Part shown: positions 34,537-45,187 of the stretch, piece after piece
Layout of the letters: each line of letters begins with the position of its first letter
Position numbering within the stretch: position 1 is the first letter of the stretch
DNA from: Lichenostomus cassidix
Lineage: Eukaryota > Chordata > Aves > Passeriformes > Meliphagidae
NCBI GenBank assembly: GCA_008360975.2
Contig: CM039210.1
Span: 15,378,293-15,442,292, forward strand
DNA length: 64,000 bases
Direction of reading: 5' to 3'
Translations under genes and position numbers: made by a program
Notes under the pieces: model-generated
Told to the model about the DNA's origin: nothing
Seen by the model: the letters and a program-made list of their open reading frames with translations, nothing else
The model's database searches: none

Positions 34537-37500
34537 TTATCCACCCCTTATTCTATTACCATCTACACAGTTCTCACTTAAGATAAGGTCTCCTTGTGGT
34601 ACACAACAGGTTTCCCCATCTGCCTTCATCACCCACCAAGTATAACCAGGTCCTTGAGCAAAAACCACTCCACGGATGGGTTTGCCTTTGCCTGAGGTGG
34701 GACTAATCCAAACAGTCTTTCCTAAGAAACCTCTTACGTGTATCACAGGGACTTTATCTCCATCCACTGTGTGCAAAGGTTCGGACTCGGCAGGACCGGC
34801 TCGATTGATAGAACCCCTTGTGTTAACCATCCAGGTGGCCTTTGCTAAGTTCAGTTCCCAATTTTTGAAGGTTCCCCCGCCAAGTGCCTTCAAAGTTGTC
34901 TTAAGTAGTCCGTTGCACCGTTCAACTTTCCCGGCAGCTGGTGCATGATAGGGGATGTGGTATATCCATTCAATTCCGTGTTCTCTAGCCCAGGTGCTTA
35001 TGAGGCCATTCTTGAAATGGGTTCCATTGTCAGACTCGATTCTCTCAGGGGTCCCATGTCTCCACAGGACTTGCTTTTCCAGACCCAAGATGGTGTTCCG
35101 GGCAGTAGCATGAGGCACAGGGTAGGTCTCTAACCATCCCGTGGTTGCTTCCACCATGGTCAACACGTAGCGCTTTCCTTGGCGGGTTTGGGGAAGTGTG
35201 ATGTAGTCAACTTGCCATACTTCCCCATACCTGTACTTTGACCATCGTCCACCATACCACAGAGGCTTCACCCGCTTGGCCTGTTTGATTGCAGCGCAAG
35301 TCTCGCAGCTGTGGATGACCTGTGAGATGTTGTCCATGGTCAAGTCCACCCCTCGGTCACGAGCCCACCTGTATGTCGCATCTCTCCCTTGATGACCAGA
35401 GGCATCATGGGCCCAACGAGCTAGAAATAATTCTCCTTTGTGCTGCCAGTCCAGATCAACCTGTGACACTTCCACCTTGGCAGCTCGGTCCACCTGCTCG
35501 TTGTTACGATGCTCTTCATTAGCCCGACTCTTAGGTACATGTGCATCCACGTGTCGAACTTTCACGGTCAGCTTTTCTGCCCGGGCGGCGATGTCTTGCC
35601 AAATCTCAGCGGCCCAGATGGGTTTTCCTCTGCGCTGCCAGTTAGCCTTTCTCCAGCGATCTAACCATCCCCACAGTGCATTGGCTACCATCCAGGAGTC
35701 CGTGTAGAGATAGAGCCTTGGCCATTTCTCTCGTTCAGCAATATCCAAAGCCAGCTGGATGGCTTTAAGCTCTGCAACCTGACTCGATCCACCTTGTCCC
35801 TCGGTAGCCTGTACAGCTTGTCGTGTGGGGCTCCATACTGCAGCTTTCCATTTCCGATCTGCGCCTACAATTCGGCAGGACCCATCGGTGAAGAGGGCAT
35901 AGCGTCTTTCACTCTCCGGCAGCTCGTTATACGGGGGTGCTTCCTCGGCACGTGCTACTTGCTCCTCTGCTTCTTCTGAAGATAATTTAAAAGTCTCACC
36001 TTCAGGCCAGTTTGTTATGATTTCCAGAATCCCAGGGCGATTCGGGTTTCCAATACGGGCGCGCTGTGTGATGAGGGCAATCCATTTGCTCCACGTAGCA
36101 TCAGTGGCATGGTGGGTGGAGGGAACCCTTCCCTTGAACATCCACCCCAGCACTGGCAGTCGGGGTGCAAGGAGAAGTTGTGTTTCTGTGCCGATCACCT
36201 CTGAGGCGGCTTGGACTCCTTCGTAAGCTGCCAAGATTTCTTTCTCGGTGGGAGTGTAGTTGACTTCAGACCCTCTGTAACTTCGACTCCAGAATCCCAG
36301 TGGTCGACCTCAGGTCTCACCAGGCACCTTCTGCCAAAGGCTCCAGGACAGACCATGGCTCCCGGCTGCAGAGTAAAGCACATTCTTTACCTCTGGTCCT
36401 GTCCTGACTGGTCCCAGGGCTACCGCATGAGCAATCTCCTGTTTGATCTGGGTGAAGGCTTGCTGCTGTTCAGGGCCCCAGTGGAACTCGTTCTTCTTGC
36501 GGGTTATGAGGTAGAGAGGACTCACGATCTGGCTATACTCAGGGATGTGCATTCTCCAAAAGCCTATGGCGCCTAGGAAGGCTTGCGTCTCCTTCTTGTT
36601 GGTTGGTGGAGACATCGCGATGATCTTATTGATGACCTCAGAAGGAATCTGACGCCGTCCATCTTGCCACTTTACTCCCAGGAACTGGATCTCTCGGGCA
36701 GGTCCCTTGACTTTACTCTTCTTGATGGCAAAACCGGCTTCCAGGAGAATTCTGATGATTTTCTCTCCTTTCCCAAATACTTCCGTTGCGGTGTCCCCCC
36801 ACACAATGATGTCATCAATATACTGCAGATGTTCTGGAGCCTCACCCTTTTCCAGTGCAGCCTGGATCAGTCCATGGCAGATGGTGGGACTGTGCTTCCA
36901 CCCCTGGGGCAGTCGGTTCCACGTGTACTGCACACCTCTCCAGCTGAAAGCAAACTGGGGCCTGCACTCTGCTGCCAGAGGAATGGAGAAAAAGGCATTG
37001 GCAATATCAATGGTCGCATACCACTTTGCTGCTTTGGATTCCAGCTCATACTGAAGTTCCAACATGTCCGGTACAGCAGCACTCAGTGGTGGTGTGACTT
37101 CATTCAGGCCACGGTAATCCACCGTCAGTCTCCATTCTTCACTGGACTTACGCACTGGCCATATAGGGCTGTTAAAGGGTGAGTGAGCCTTGCTGACCAC
37201 CCCTTGGCTCTCCAGATCCCGAATCATTTTATGGATGGGGGCCACAGAGTCTCTGTCAGTGCGGTATTGCCGGCGGTGCACTGTTGCTGTAGCAATTGGT
37301 ACCCGCTGTTCTTCAATTCTCAGTAGTCCTACAGCAGACGGGTTATCTGAGAGACCAGGCAGGCTATTCTGTTGTCTTATGTCTTCTGTCTCTACGGCTG
37401 CTATCCCAAAAGCCCAGCGATGTCCCTTCGGGTCCTTGAAATATCCACTCCTGAGATAATCTATGCCGAGGATGCATGGGGCATCTGGACCAGTCACAAT

Positions 37501-37755
37501 GGGGTGTTTCTGCCACTCATTCCCAGTTAAACTCACTTCAGCTTCCAGTACAGTCAGCTGCTGGGATCCTCCTGTCACCCCAGAAATGGAAATGGATTCG
37601 GTCCCCACATACCTAGATGGCATCAGGGTGCACTGAGCGCCGGTGTCAACCAAAGCCGTGTATCTTTGTGGGTCAGACGTGCCAGGCTATCGGATCCACA
37701 CAGTCCAATAGATCCGATTGTCCCTTTCCTCTACCTGGCTAGAGGCAGGGCTCCT
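34537..37755 (-). pseudogene. pol: Element B pro-pol
   Basis: About 1070 codons in the same frame as ORF1. Order: protease DTGA (about 37636-37647), RT with YIDD, RNase H, integrase with HHCC and the D, D, E set (VDY; SDNGTHF; KVERCN). Two nonsense codons: TAG at 37687-37689 just before the protease and TGA at 36310-36312 between RT and RNase H. From 36234 to the end the frame is open across RNase H and integrase. The final stop overlaps the polypurine tract and abuts the LTR, so no env could fit. Confidence 0.94.
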
Positions 37756-39423
37756 CTAATCCTGTTTTTGGTGCACGATGTTCTTCTCCTGTAAATGTGT
37801 TCCTGAGGTCCCTTCAAGCGGATCAGTCATATTATCACTTCCATTCTGTCTGGAGTTCTGTCCACAAGAGACTGGGGCAGTGTTGTACCTAGATGAGCCT
37901 CCTGAAGTGGATGTTTCCTTTTTCAATTCACGTACCCGGGCTGCTAAGGTGGAGGTGGGTTTCCTATCCCACTTCCTCATGTCTTCCCCATGCTCTTGAA
38001 GGAAAAACCAGAGGTCACGTCGTGGAGTTTGTTTTCTTTCCCTGACTGGAGTACGTCTGCTCCTGATGGCAGAGACTCGGGTTGGTTTTGGTGTGGCATG
38101 GAAAAATCTTTCTGTGAGCTCTTTCCTTAGTTTCTGATGGCTCTCTTCAATCAATCTCCGGACTTGCTCGGCCAGGTTTATTTCTACCGATGAGACCTGG
38201 GTGCGTAGTGGAGCGGTGACAGTGTCCTCATAAATTCTCAGTTTGTTTGTTAACACGCCCACCTGGTCTTCGCCTTCCCTCCACTGCAATGTTGCCAGGT
38301 AACGAGAGTATATCTCTGGTCCGAGCCGCGCGAATCTTAGCCACATTTGTGAAGTGCACCGGACATTATCTGGGCTCTTGGGGAATCTCTCGTTGTCCGA
38401 GAAAATGATCTCTAGCACAGCCAATTCCCTCAGGCATCGGATACCTTGTTCTATTGTGTTCCATTTCCTTTGGTGCATCTGGAGGTCTTCTTTGCACAGG
38501 TATCTGTCCCGTACACTCAGCAGCAATCGCCGCCAGAGGCTGAGAGTTTCCTGGGTCTTCCCAATCCCCTGGTCAATGACCACATCCTGAGACAGGGATC
38601 CCAGTTGTCTGGCCTCACTTCCATCCAGAATAGTGTCATTAGCTGCGGCGTCCCAGATACGGAGCAGCCAGGTCAAGATGGACTCATTCGCCTGCCGGGT
38701 GAATTCCCTCCGTAGGTCACGCAGCTCCCCCAGGGATAAAGAGCGAGTGATGATCTCCGGCTCTGTCTCTTCTGCTGGGTGAGATGGTCCTGCCGCATCC
38801 TCATCAGTCGCTGTGCGGACTGATTTGCTCTTGGATTTCTTTTTCTGGACGGGGGCAACCGCTACTGGCTTTGGCTGTTCTGATTCGGCAATGGTCTGTG
38901 TTGAGACATTGACTGCTCCTTTGGTTCTTTTCCTCTTGCCTGCTGACTTGTTTCTTTTCTCCTCCTCTTTGAGAAGACGCTGTACAACACCAGATATTGT
39001 TCTGTTTCTCAGCATGAGGTACACTGTGCTGGTCGCAGAGAAGAAAGAAAACAGAACTAACAGGAAGATTATGCCATCCTTAGCATCCAGAGAGAACTCA
39101 ATGTTGTCAACGATGGCTGTGCCTGGCCTGAAATGCTGGAAGAAACCACTCTCTCCTCCTAGCCCCAGAGGGTGGGTGCGATTGCTGAGGAGGTCCCAGA
39201 CGAAGCAGCTCAGGTTAGGCCAGGCAGACAAAGTCGAGTATATATTCCGAATGGTATTCATCGCCTCACACGTTACCATGCAATAGGCATAATAAACCAA
39301 TACAGTAATTCTCATGCCATTCCCTGGTCGCAACAGGAGCAATGCAACGGGTAGATAGTTTCCCATTTGAGGGAAAATATAAAGGGTAAGATACATTACC
39401 CACATAGACAGGCTGATCATCAT
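37756..39423 (-). CDS. Element B ORF1 (Gag-position protein with membrane segments)
   Basis: An intact frame of 555 codons. The start at 39423 is the first of two adjacent ATGs, about 34 bases past the primer site. Hydrophobic segments lie at about residues 3-18, 23-32, 37-52 and 117-139, with an N-glycosylation sequon NRT at 81-83. Then a basic linker (KRKRTKG, about 163-169), KKKSKSKS, a long helical region with LREL and W-rich stretches (capsid candidate), a coiled-coil-like segment and a polar tail lacking CCHC motifs. It ends at TAG and pol continues in frame. Structural role inferred from position. A membrane-anchored Gag, or a fusion of an unrelated membrane module to Gag, are both possible. 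Confidence 0.78.
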   Translation of the reverse strand: MMISLSMWVMYLTLYIFPQMGNYLPVALLLLRPGNGMRITVLVYYAYCMVTCEAMNTIRNIYSTLSAWPNLSCFVWDLLSNRTHPLGLGGESGFFQHFRPGTAIVDNIEFSLDAKDGIIFLLVLFSFFSATSTVYLMLRNRTISGVVQRLLKEEEKRNKSAGKRKRTKGAVNVSTQTIAESEQPKPVAVAPVQKKKSKSKSVRTATDEDAAGPSHPAEETEPEIITRSLSLGELRDLRREFTRQANESILTWLLRIWDAAANDTILDGSEARQLGSLSQDVVIDQGIGKTQETLSLWRRLLLSVRDRYLCKEDLQMHQRKWNTIEQGIRCLRELAVLEIIFSDNERFPKSPDNVRCTSQMWLRFARLGPEIYSRYLATLQWREGEDQVGVLTNKLRIYEDTVTAPLRTQVSSVEINLAEQVRRLIEESHQKLRKELTERFFHATPKPTRVSAIRSRRTPVRERKQTPRRDLWFFLQEHGEDMRKWDRKPTSTLAARVRELKKETSTSGGSSRYNTAPVSCGQNSRQNGSDNMTDPLEGTSGTHLQEKNIVHQKQD

Positions 39424-39456
39424 GGTGATAGGATTTTCTGAGTTTCCCCAGGTCGA

Positions 39457-39474
39457 GCCCCACGTTGGGCGCCA
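39457..39474 (-). promoter_or_regulatory. Primer binding site of element B, perfect tRNA-Lys1,2
   Basis: TGGCGCCCAACGTGGGGC, the site also used by foamy viruses. Five bases separate it from the LTR end. Confidence 0.88.
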
Positions 39475-39479
39475 AAATA

Positions 39480-39990
39480 TGTATTGGTTTGAAAACAAAC
39501 CAGTGGGAGATCACAAGTTAAGATTGAAATTAAAAATAAGTGAAATAATACAAGGAAAAGCACTGACAAAGTCAGATACAACCTAACACCCTGTTAGGGT
39601 GGTAGTAGCAGTCTGATTGAAGTAGTCCAGTTGAAGCAGTGATCCTGTGAAGGTCTAGTCTCCAGCTGAAGATTCAGTAGTAGCTCTGGTCTTCTGGGAA
39701 CCCAGTAGACAGGGCTACCTCAGGCAGTTCCAAGGCCAGGTTATATCCAGGTGGGAACACCTGGCTCCTCCCTCCTGGGCAGAGCATCTCACAATGGGAT
39801 GAGATAAGTCCATGAGTCACACGGTGGGTTCCTGATGGCCCATTGCCTGTCATGCGGGGTGGGTCGTTAGCAAGTGATAATAGCTAACGGATGGCCCATT
39901 GCCTGTCATCCGGAGTGGGTGATAGCAGCTAATGGCCCACAGCTGGTGGTAATAGAATACTTAACTACATCAATATTGCAACCTAGGACA
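39480..39990 (-). repeat. 5' LTR of element B
   Basis: A 511-bp partner of 34026-34536. The length match and the AACGA duplication fix both ends. Confidence 0.92.
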
Positions 39991-39995
39991 AACGA

Positions 39996-40484
39996 AAAAC
40001 ATCTTAGCTGCTTTGTTTGAGAGTGCCACTGTTGAATTTTTGCCGGAACAACTGAATACGATGCTGGGGAAAAGCTCAAGTATTGTGGGTAAAGCATCAA
40101 AGTAGCCAGAAATCACTCCGTTGTTATCAGTGTGGCAGCAAAGAACACATACGAAAAAATTGTAACAAAAAAGTTTGGTGTTCCCGCTGCAACAGAGATA
40201 CTCACAGCACAGAAGCTTGTAAAAACAAAAAAGACAAACAGAAAGCGACCGGTGGCCGTACAGCAGCAACGGCCCTTGCCCTCCACTGCACGCCGCCTGA
40301 ATGCCACACAGAGAGACCTGTGGCGGAAGTTGCTCCAACCGTAGTTTCTGGTCGAATGGCAACAAAAGCAGAGGTCACAGAGGGTACCCCGGTAGGCGGA
40401 GCCGTGAGCCATCCACGCCTCCTTCACTGCCCCAACTGTGACGTCTGTGGTGAGACCCTAAACTCTACTCCTCCCCAAGGATGA
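39996..40484 (+). pseudogene. gag: Element E gag, nucleocapsid part
   Basis: Two zinc knuckles CX2CX4HX4C (CYQC...H...C then CSRC...H...C, about 40118-40215) are the RNA-binding part of Gag and match the spacing of the two knuckles of D. A Thr/Ala/Pro-rich tail follows, ending at TGA 40482-40484. The capsid region expected before it is deleted. Confidence 0.82.
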
Positions 40485-40742
40485 GGAAATGATTGACAGC
40501 TTCAGCAGTGAACCAGAACTAACCAACAGCGTTGCCAGTAGAAACAGCAGTCTGATACCCGAATCAGAGCGGCAGATGCAGATCTTTGAACACATTCTCC
40601 AGCTGTTCTCCCCAAAACCTCTAATTATTCGCTTTGCCAGATGAAACACCTATTACCAAGTGTCAGCACCTTCTACAAGCTAACACCAGCTGCATCCATG
40701 TTTTCAGAGTATCCTGTTAATTAGCGCAAAAAAGTTATAGTT

Positions 40743-41894
40743 TGTACTTGTTTCCAGCGTTTTACTAATAAAAAGGCATTGTAACAATATATTATCCTGA
40801 TTAAAAAAAACAGAAAAACCTAACACCTTGATTGCTATAGCCTTGAACAAAAGCTAAATTTTGCTAAAGTGTTGCTTAAGATAGTGTTTGTGTGTATGTT
40901 GCAGGCCTGCTGAAAGTGTTGAACTGCTGAAAGTGTTGAACTGCTGAAAGTGTTGTTTAATTTTGAGTGTTTTAATGTGTAGATGAAAACTGTAACTGCT
41001 GAGAGTGTTGTTTGCTTTTCGAGTGTTTTAATGTGTAAGATGAAACCTGTGACTGCTGAGAGTGTGGTTTTGATTTCTTGAGAGATTTGATGTGTGAATG
41101 AAACCTATGAGTAAAGTTCTACTGAATAGTTTAAGTTACCTGTTAAGTGCCTTTAGTTAAGTATAGATTCTGCTAAAGTTAAGTAATATTGAATTTAAAT
41201 TCCATTAAGTTTTAGATTCTGTTAAGGTTAAAATTCTGTTAAGCAATATTAAGTGATATTAATCTTAAATTCCATTATAGTTAAGTACTATTTGTTAGTT
41301 TTAAATCAAATTTATTAAGATCAAGTTTTATTCATTTTCAGTGATATTGATTTTAAGTTTTAAATTTGTTAGTTTATATTATTATTCACAAAAGCCTTTG
41401 CAGTTTTATCTTCCTTAGTTAAAGTCAAATGATAATGTCCACTGTTTTCAAATATTTCATCTCACCTCATATAGCTATCTACAAAAATAGTAACATGTTA
41501 AGACACTCTCCTTATTGATATTAATCAAAGCTTGTTGTTCTAAGAAAACCCTCCTACTTAGGGCCTAGGCTCTGGCCAAGCCTCAGTCCTAACTAGCTGG
41601 GAAACATGCCATGAGTCCCAAGTGTTCTGCACCAAAATGTGATCAAGTAATTTTCATTTACCAAATTGAGTTTACAAAAACTAAATCTTCTTCCAGGTAA
41701 ACTTAGAGTCCTTACCCAGTAAAAGTTCTCCAAGCTTTGCCTGTGAAGTGAATGTTTTCAGCAATGGCAGTTCTTGAACCGTGGCAACATAGCTAAATAA
41801 CTAGTGATATTTCCTTAAGTAAATTTATAATAAATGTAGAAATAAAATAGCAAAACAAATTAATCTGATAACAGACAACGTCTGTTCTCACAAA
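40743..41894 (+). other. AT-rich 3' region of element E
   Basis: Non-coding, dense in TTAAGT/TTAAAT words. From about 41130 it aligns with 55510-56346 of D ('cctgttaagt', 'aagttaagtaat', 'agttaaagt'). Before that, 40900-41110 holds three to four imperfect copies of a unit with 'tgctga.agtgtt' and 'gagtgttttaatgtgta' that D lacks. Confidence 0.75.
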
Positions 41895-42467
41895 CAGCCT
41901 CTCCCGCGGCCTCTGCTGACTGCCCCCGCCCTCTGCCGCACGAGACCACGGCGTCTGCTGTGACTGCAGAAATCCTTGCTACCTTGCTGCTAGCCGGGAG
42001 GGAGCCGGCGCCCGCCCCACCACCCTGCTTTCTCGCTGCTCCGAGCTGCTTCGCTGCCCTGCATGCTTTTCAGCCTGCCCGCCATTGCAGCTGCTGGACG
42101 CTGACCTGACCCTGCGCCACAGCGCCACCTGCAGCCGCTTGAGAGTAATCCCACCTGCCCTGCCCAGCCGGGAGCTCAAAAGCGCCCCTGCTGCTTGCAA
42201 CCGTGATTACACCACACGGGAAAAAGCTCGGCAGCTCACAAGTCATCTGCTATTGGTTTTCTGGTTCTAGTTGTGCTTGCTATTATTGTTATTGTTTGTT
42301 TATAGATACTAGTAAAGAACTGATATTCCTTTTTTCCCATACCTTTGCCTGAAAGCCCTTGATTTACAAAATTAAATAATTCGGAGGGAGGGAAAAAAGA
42401 TCACATTCTCCGTTCTAAGGGAGGGTTCAACCTCTCTTGGCAGACACCTGTCTTTCAAACCAAGACA
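41895..42467 (+). repeat. LTR F, plus-strand copy, 5' truncated
   Basis: Reverse complement of 28629 to about 29195. It ends TCAAACCAAGACA at 42467 and begins abruptly at the junction with element E. Confidence 0.65.
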
Positions 42468-42840
42468 CACACTTACTTTGCTAATTCACACACCTAATTT
42501 TACTATTACACACTTTGTTGCTATATTAGTTATACTTCCTTTATAATTGTGTATTGATTATGTTCCTATTCTCTATTACATATAAAAATTGCATTTTTCT
42601 ACCCTTTTGTGACAACTTTCTCATTTATCATTAAAACGAGCTCCCTTTGCCTATAGCAATAAGCATGCTTCTCCCTTATCAGCCCACAGGGGGCTAGGTC
42701 TTTGTCTTGCAGAAAAGGCAGTTAGATGCATTAGCTCACATTCCTCTGATATCATTTTAGCCCCTTCTAGGGCTAGGCCCTTTGCCTTGTGAGAGCAGTT
42801 TATCTTGCACAAGCAGTTTTGATTAAACATAGTGGCTAGT
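42468..42840. other. Unclassified sequence
   Basis: AT-rich, with no gene or repeat identified. A short tandem-like pair exists: 'gcatgcttctcccttatc...gggctaggtctttgtcttg' (42663) and 'cttctagggctaggccctttgccttg' (42763). Confidence 0.35.
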
Positions 42841-43478
42841 TGTCCCGGATTAGAGAAAAACTTCTCTAGGTGGAGAGCACTCCGAAAAAATGCCTCCCCA
42901 GAAAGCCAAGAGCTTGGGTACCTCCTCCTCCCCCCCACTCACAACAGAATTTTTTTAATGAAAGTGAAAAAAACCCCAACCTATTTATTTAACAAAACAC
43001 ACAGAGTGCCCTGCAAGGCACAGGGGAAGGGGAAAACAGGGGAAAAGGAGTTATTAAGCTTGAGTTGACAGGTGGTAAGCTTTAGCGTCCTTATCTCAGG
43101 TGTAGTTTCCCTTCTCCGGGGGCCCCTGGGGGTTGGGCGGAGTTGCTCCAGAAGCTCCCTGGAGGATTCTCGTCTGCCGTCCTCCGGGGCTCCTTGGGTT
43201 TTTCTTGGCGAGAAAGTGAATCGGAGAAAAGGGTCCAAAAAGGAAGATGACGAAGAGGCACCCCCAGGGAAAAACTGGCAGCATCGACAGCAGCCGCCAG
43301 CCAGTCCCAGGAGTGTCTTTTCCTCCGCCTCACTTCCCCCGCAGAGAGGCTTGGGGAAGGGTTTTAAACAACCCGCGCTCCTCCCATTGGCTGAATGCAG
43401 TTAAAGCGGCAGGACCACATTTTCTGAGCATACGAACAACGATATGGGAATACACAGGATTACCCTCACCCCAGGACA
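42841..43478 (-). repeat. Solo LTR, minus strand
   Basis: Minus strand TGTCCTGGGG...CCGGGACA, with a 5-bp terminal inverted repeat. TTTAAAACC (about 43365) and AATAAA (about 42985) are in order. Flanks CTAGT/GTAGT form a 5-bp duplication with one mismatch, consistent with an ERVL-type LTR. Confidence 0.6.
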
Positions 43479-43589
43479 GTAGTATTTAACTTTTATTAAT
43501 CTATACTTTATACCAAGGTACTGGTATACTAAGGTGTTTATATTAAAGGAGCCCTGTGTTTCATATTAGTACAGACAGGGAGATGAACT

Positions 43590-43828
43590 CCTTGAGAGCA
43601 GCCCTGTGGAGAAGGACTTGGGGGTTCTTGTGGATGAAAAACTGGACATGAGTCACCAGTGTGCGCTTGCAGCCCAGAAAGCCAACCATATCTTGGGCTG
43701 CATCAAAAGACGCCCTGTCCAGCAGGTCGAGGGAGGTGATTCTCCCTCTCTACTCTGCCCTCAGGAGACCCCACCTGGAGTACTGCATGCAGCTCTGGTG
43801 TCCTCAGCACAAGAAAGATGCGGACTTA
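43590..43828 (+). repeat. CR1 LINE 3' fragment
   Basis: CR1 RT C-terminal sequence ([34 protein letters not shown]), with a frameshift afterwards. Confidence 0.85.
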
Positions 43829-44597
43829 TGTCCTGGGTAACCCAAATTGTAATTGTATTCCATATCTATCTATGCCCAAAATTGTTACTGTGTCCTTAAG
43901 ACCCTGCTGCTAGAAAACGGAACGGCGGGGCGGGGTGGGGGTGTGCACAGCCTTTTTAAAGTCGGAGCACGCAGGGAGAGCTCCCTCTTGCTTCATGGCT
44001 TTTGCTCAAGTCAGAGGCTCCCCTTTGGCTTTTATTTTATTTCTTTTTCCGAGGGGTTTGCTCCGGGTGGCTTTTTTTTGGTTTTGTGTTTTTCCGAGGA
44101 GCTGCCTTTCCTTGGTCTTGGACTGTCTGAAGGCGAATTCTGCGAGTGCCTGGCTACAGCCGCGGCGTCGGGCTGGGAGGAGCGGAGGAGGGCCGTTCCG
44201 TGCGGTAACCCCATCCCGCCAGCAGAGGCCGGCTGAGGCGAGAAGACACGGAGTCGGAGTCACTCCAGCTGGGTGCCTTGCCGTCTTCTGCCAAGAGGAA
44301 GGCGAAGTCCCTTTGTGAGTTCTAGCCTTGGACCGAGTACCAGCTGCTGAAGTGTGCCAGCCACCTTCACTGACAGAGCTGCCGCCGCTGGAGAGATAAG
44401 GGGGGAAGGTGCCGCCATTTTGCTTTTGTCTCCCTACAGGCGGGTGCTATCTTGGGGGGAGGGGTCACTCCGTCACTTTGAGTTTCTCTTTGTTCCTGGG
44501 GAGCCTGCAAGATTTCAGCAACTTTGTAACTAGTGACTATTACTGCTATTTTTTCTGCCTGTTGCTATTTAATTTTGTGAGAAACAAAGCTCACTAT
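43829..44597 (+). repeat. Probable LTR (related to 42841-43478)
   Basis: It starts TGTCCTGGGTAACCC directly after the CR1 piece, sharing its first 40 bases in outline with the minus-strand LTR at 42841-43478. TTTTTAAAG box at about 43950. The end is hidden by the ERV1 LTR at 44598. Confidence 0.45.
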
Positions 44598-45075
44598 TGT
44601 AAAATTTCGAACATTTATTAACAAAAAGACAATAGGGGACAAAATGAAAAACTTGTTCCACAAAGTAGAGGGAACAGCGCTGGGTGCTTAGCCATCGATG
44701 CAGGGAAGCCAGAGGCACACCTCCTGCCTAGGGGATACAGTTTTTATAACCCCCTAACCCCACCTCCTTAAGGTGCTCCGATTGGCTCGCTGTCTTCAGT
44801 CCTCATTGGCTCGTCATTTCTAGGGTCTTCTGATAGGTTAGCTGCTTGCCCAGCTCTCCCCTTATGCTAACTAACACCCACTTCTCTCCCCTTGTTTAAC
44901 CATAACATTTAACATTTAGCCACAACAAATCTATAGAGGTAACCATAACATTTAACAATTAGTCATAACAAATTAGCAGAGGTAACCATAACATATACAC
45001 AACCATTAAGAAATTACCGTAACAAATACCTCATAACCCTTTACGAAAGCCAACTCCATGACTTCATTTATAACA
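44598..45075 (-). repeat. 3' LTR of the ERV1 remnant
   Basis: Minus strand TGTTATAAATG...TTTTACA, 478 bp, preceded by the polypurine tract AAGAAAGAGGAGGGA (about 45076-45095). It has AATAAA near 44612 and shares a block with the LTR at 31061-31653. Confidence 0.65.
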
Positions 45076-45187
45076 AATCCCTCCTCTTTCTTTTTTCTTA
45101 CAACATTTGGCTTTCGTAATCATTCTTAGTTCCATTTATTCATAAATTAACTGGGCCTCCAGGGAAATATCTTCTAAGTCATGATTC

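Larger units (their letters stand above)
34026..39990 (-). mobile_element. Element B: nearly complete ERVL provirus
   Basis: 5965 bp with 511-bp LTRs (34026-34536; 39480-39990) and exact 5-bp duplication AACGA at 34021-34025 and 39991-39995. Same family as A. By eye about fourteen differences separate its LTRs. It has only two stop codons beyond the gag-pol boundary codon, so it is the better-preserved copy. It is inserted in gag of element E, opposite in direction. Confidence 0.94.
32793..41894 (+). mobile_element. Element E: internally deleted ERVK, host of ERVL B
   Basis: 5' LTR (32793-33140), primer site, gag start, an inserted ERVL (34026-39990), gag nucleocapsid, then a direct jump to the AT-rich 3' region that D has after env. 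Capsid, pro, pol and env are missing. The 3' LTR is also missing: at 41895 the sequence passes into LTR F just where D continues into its polypurine tract. It is an older relative of element D. Confidence 0.85.
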
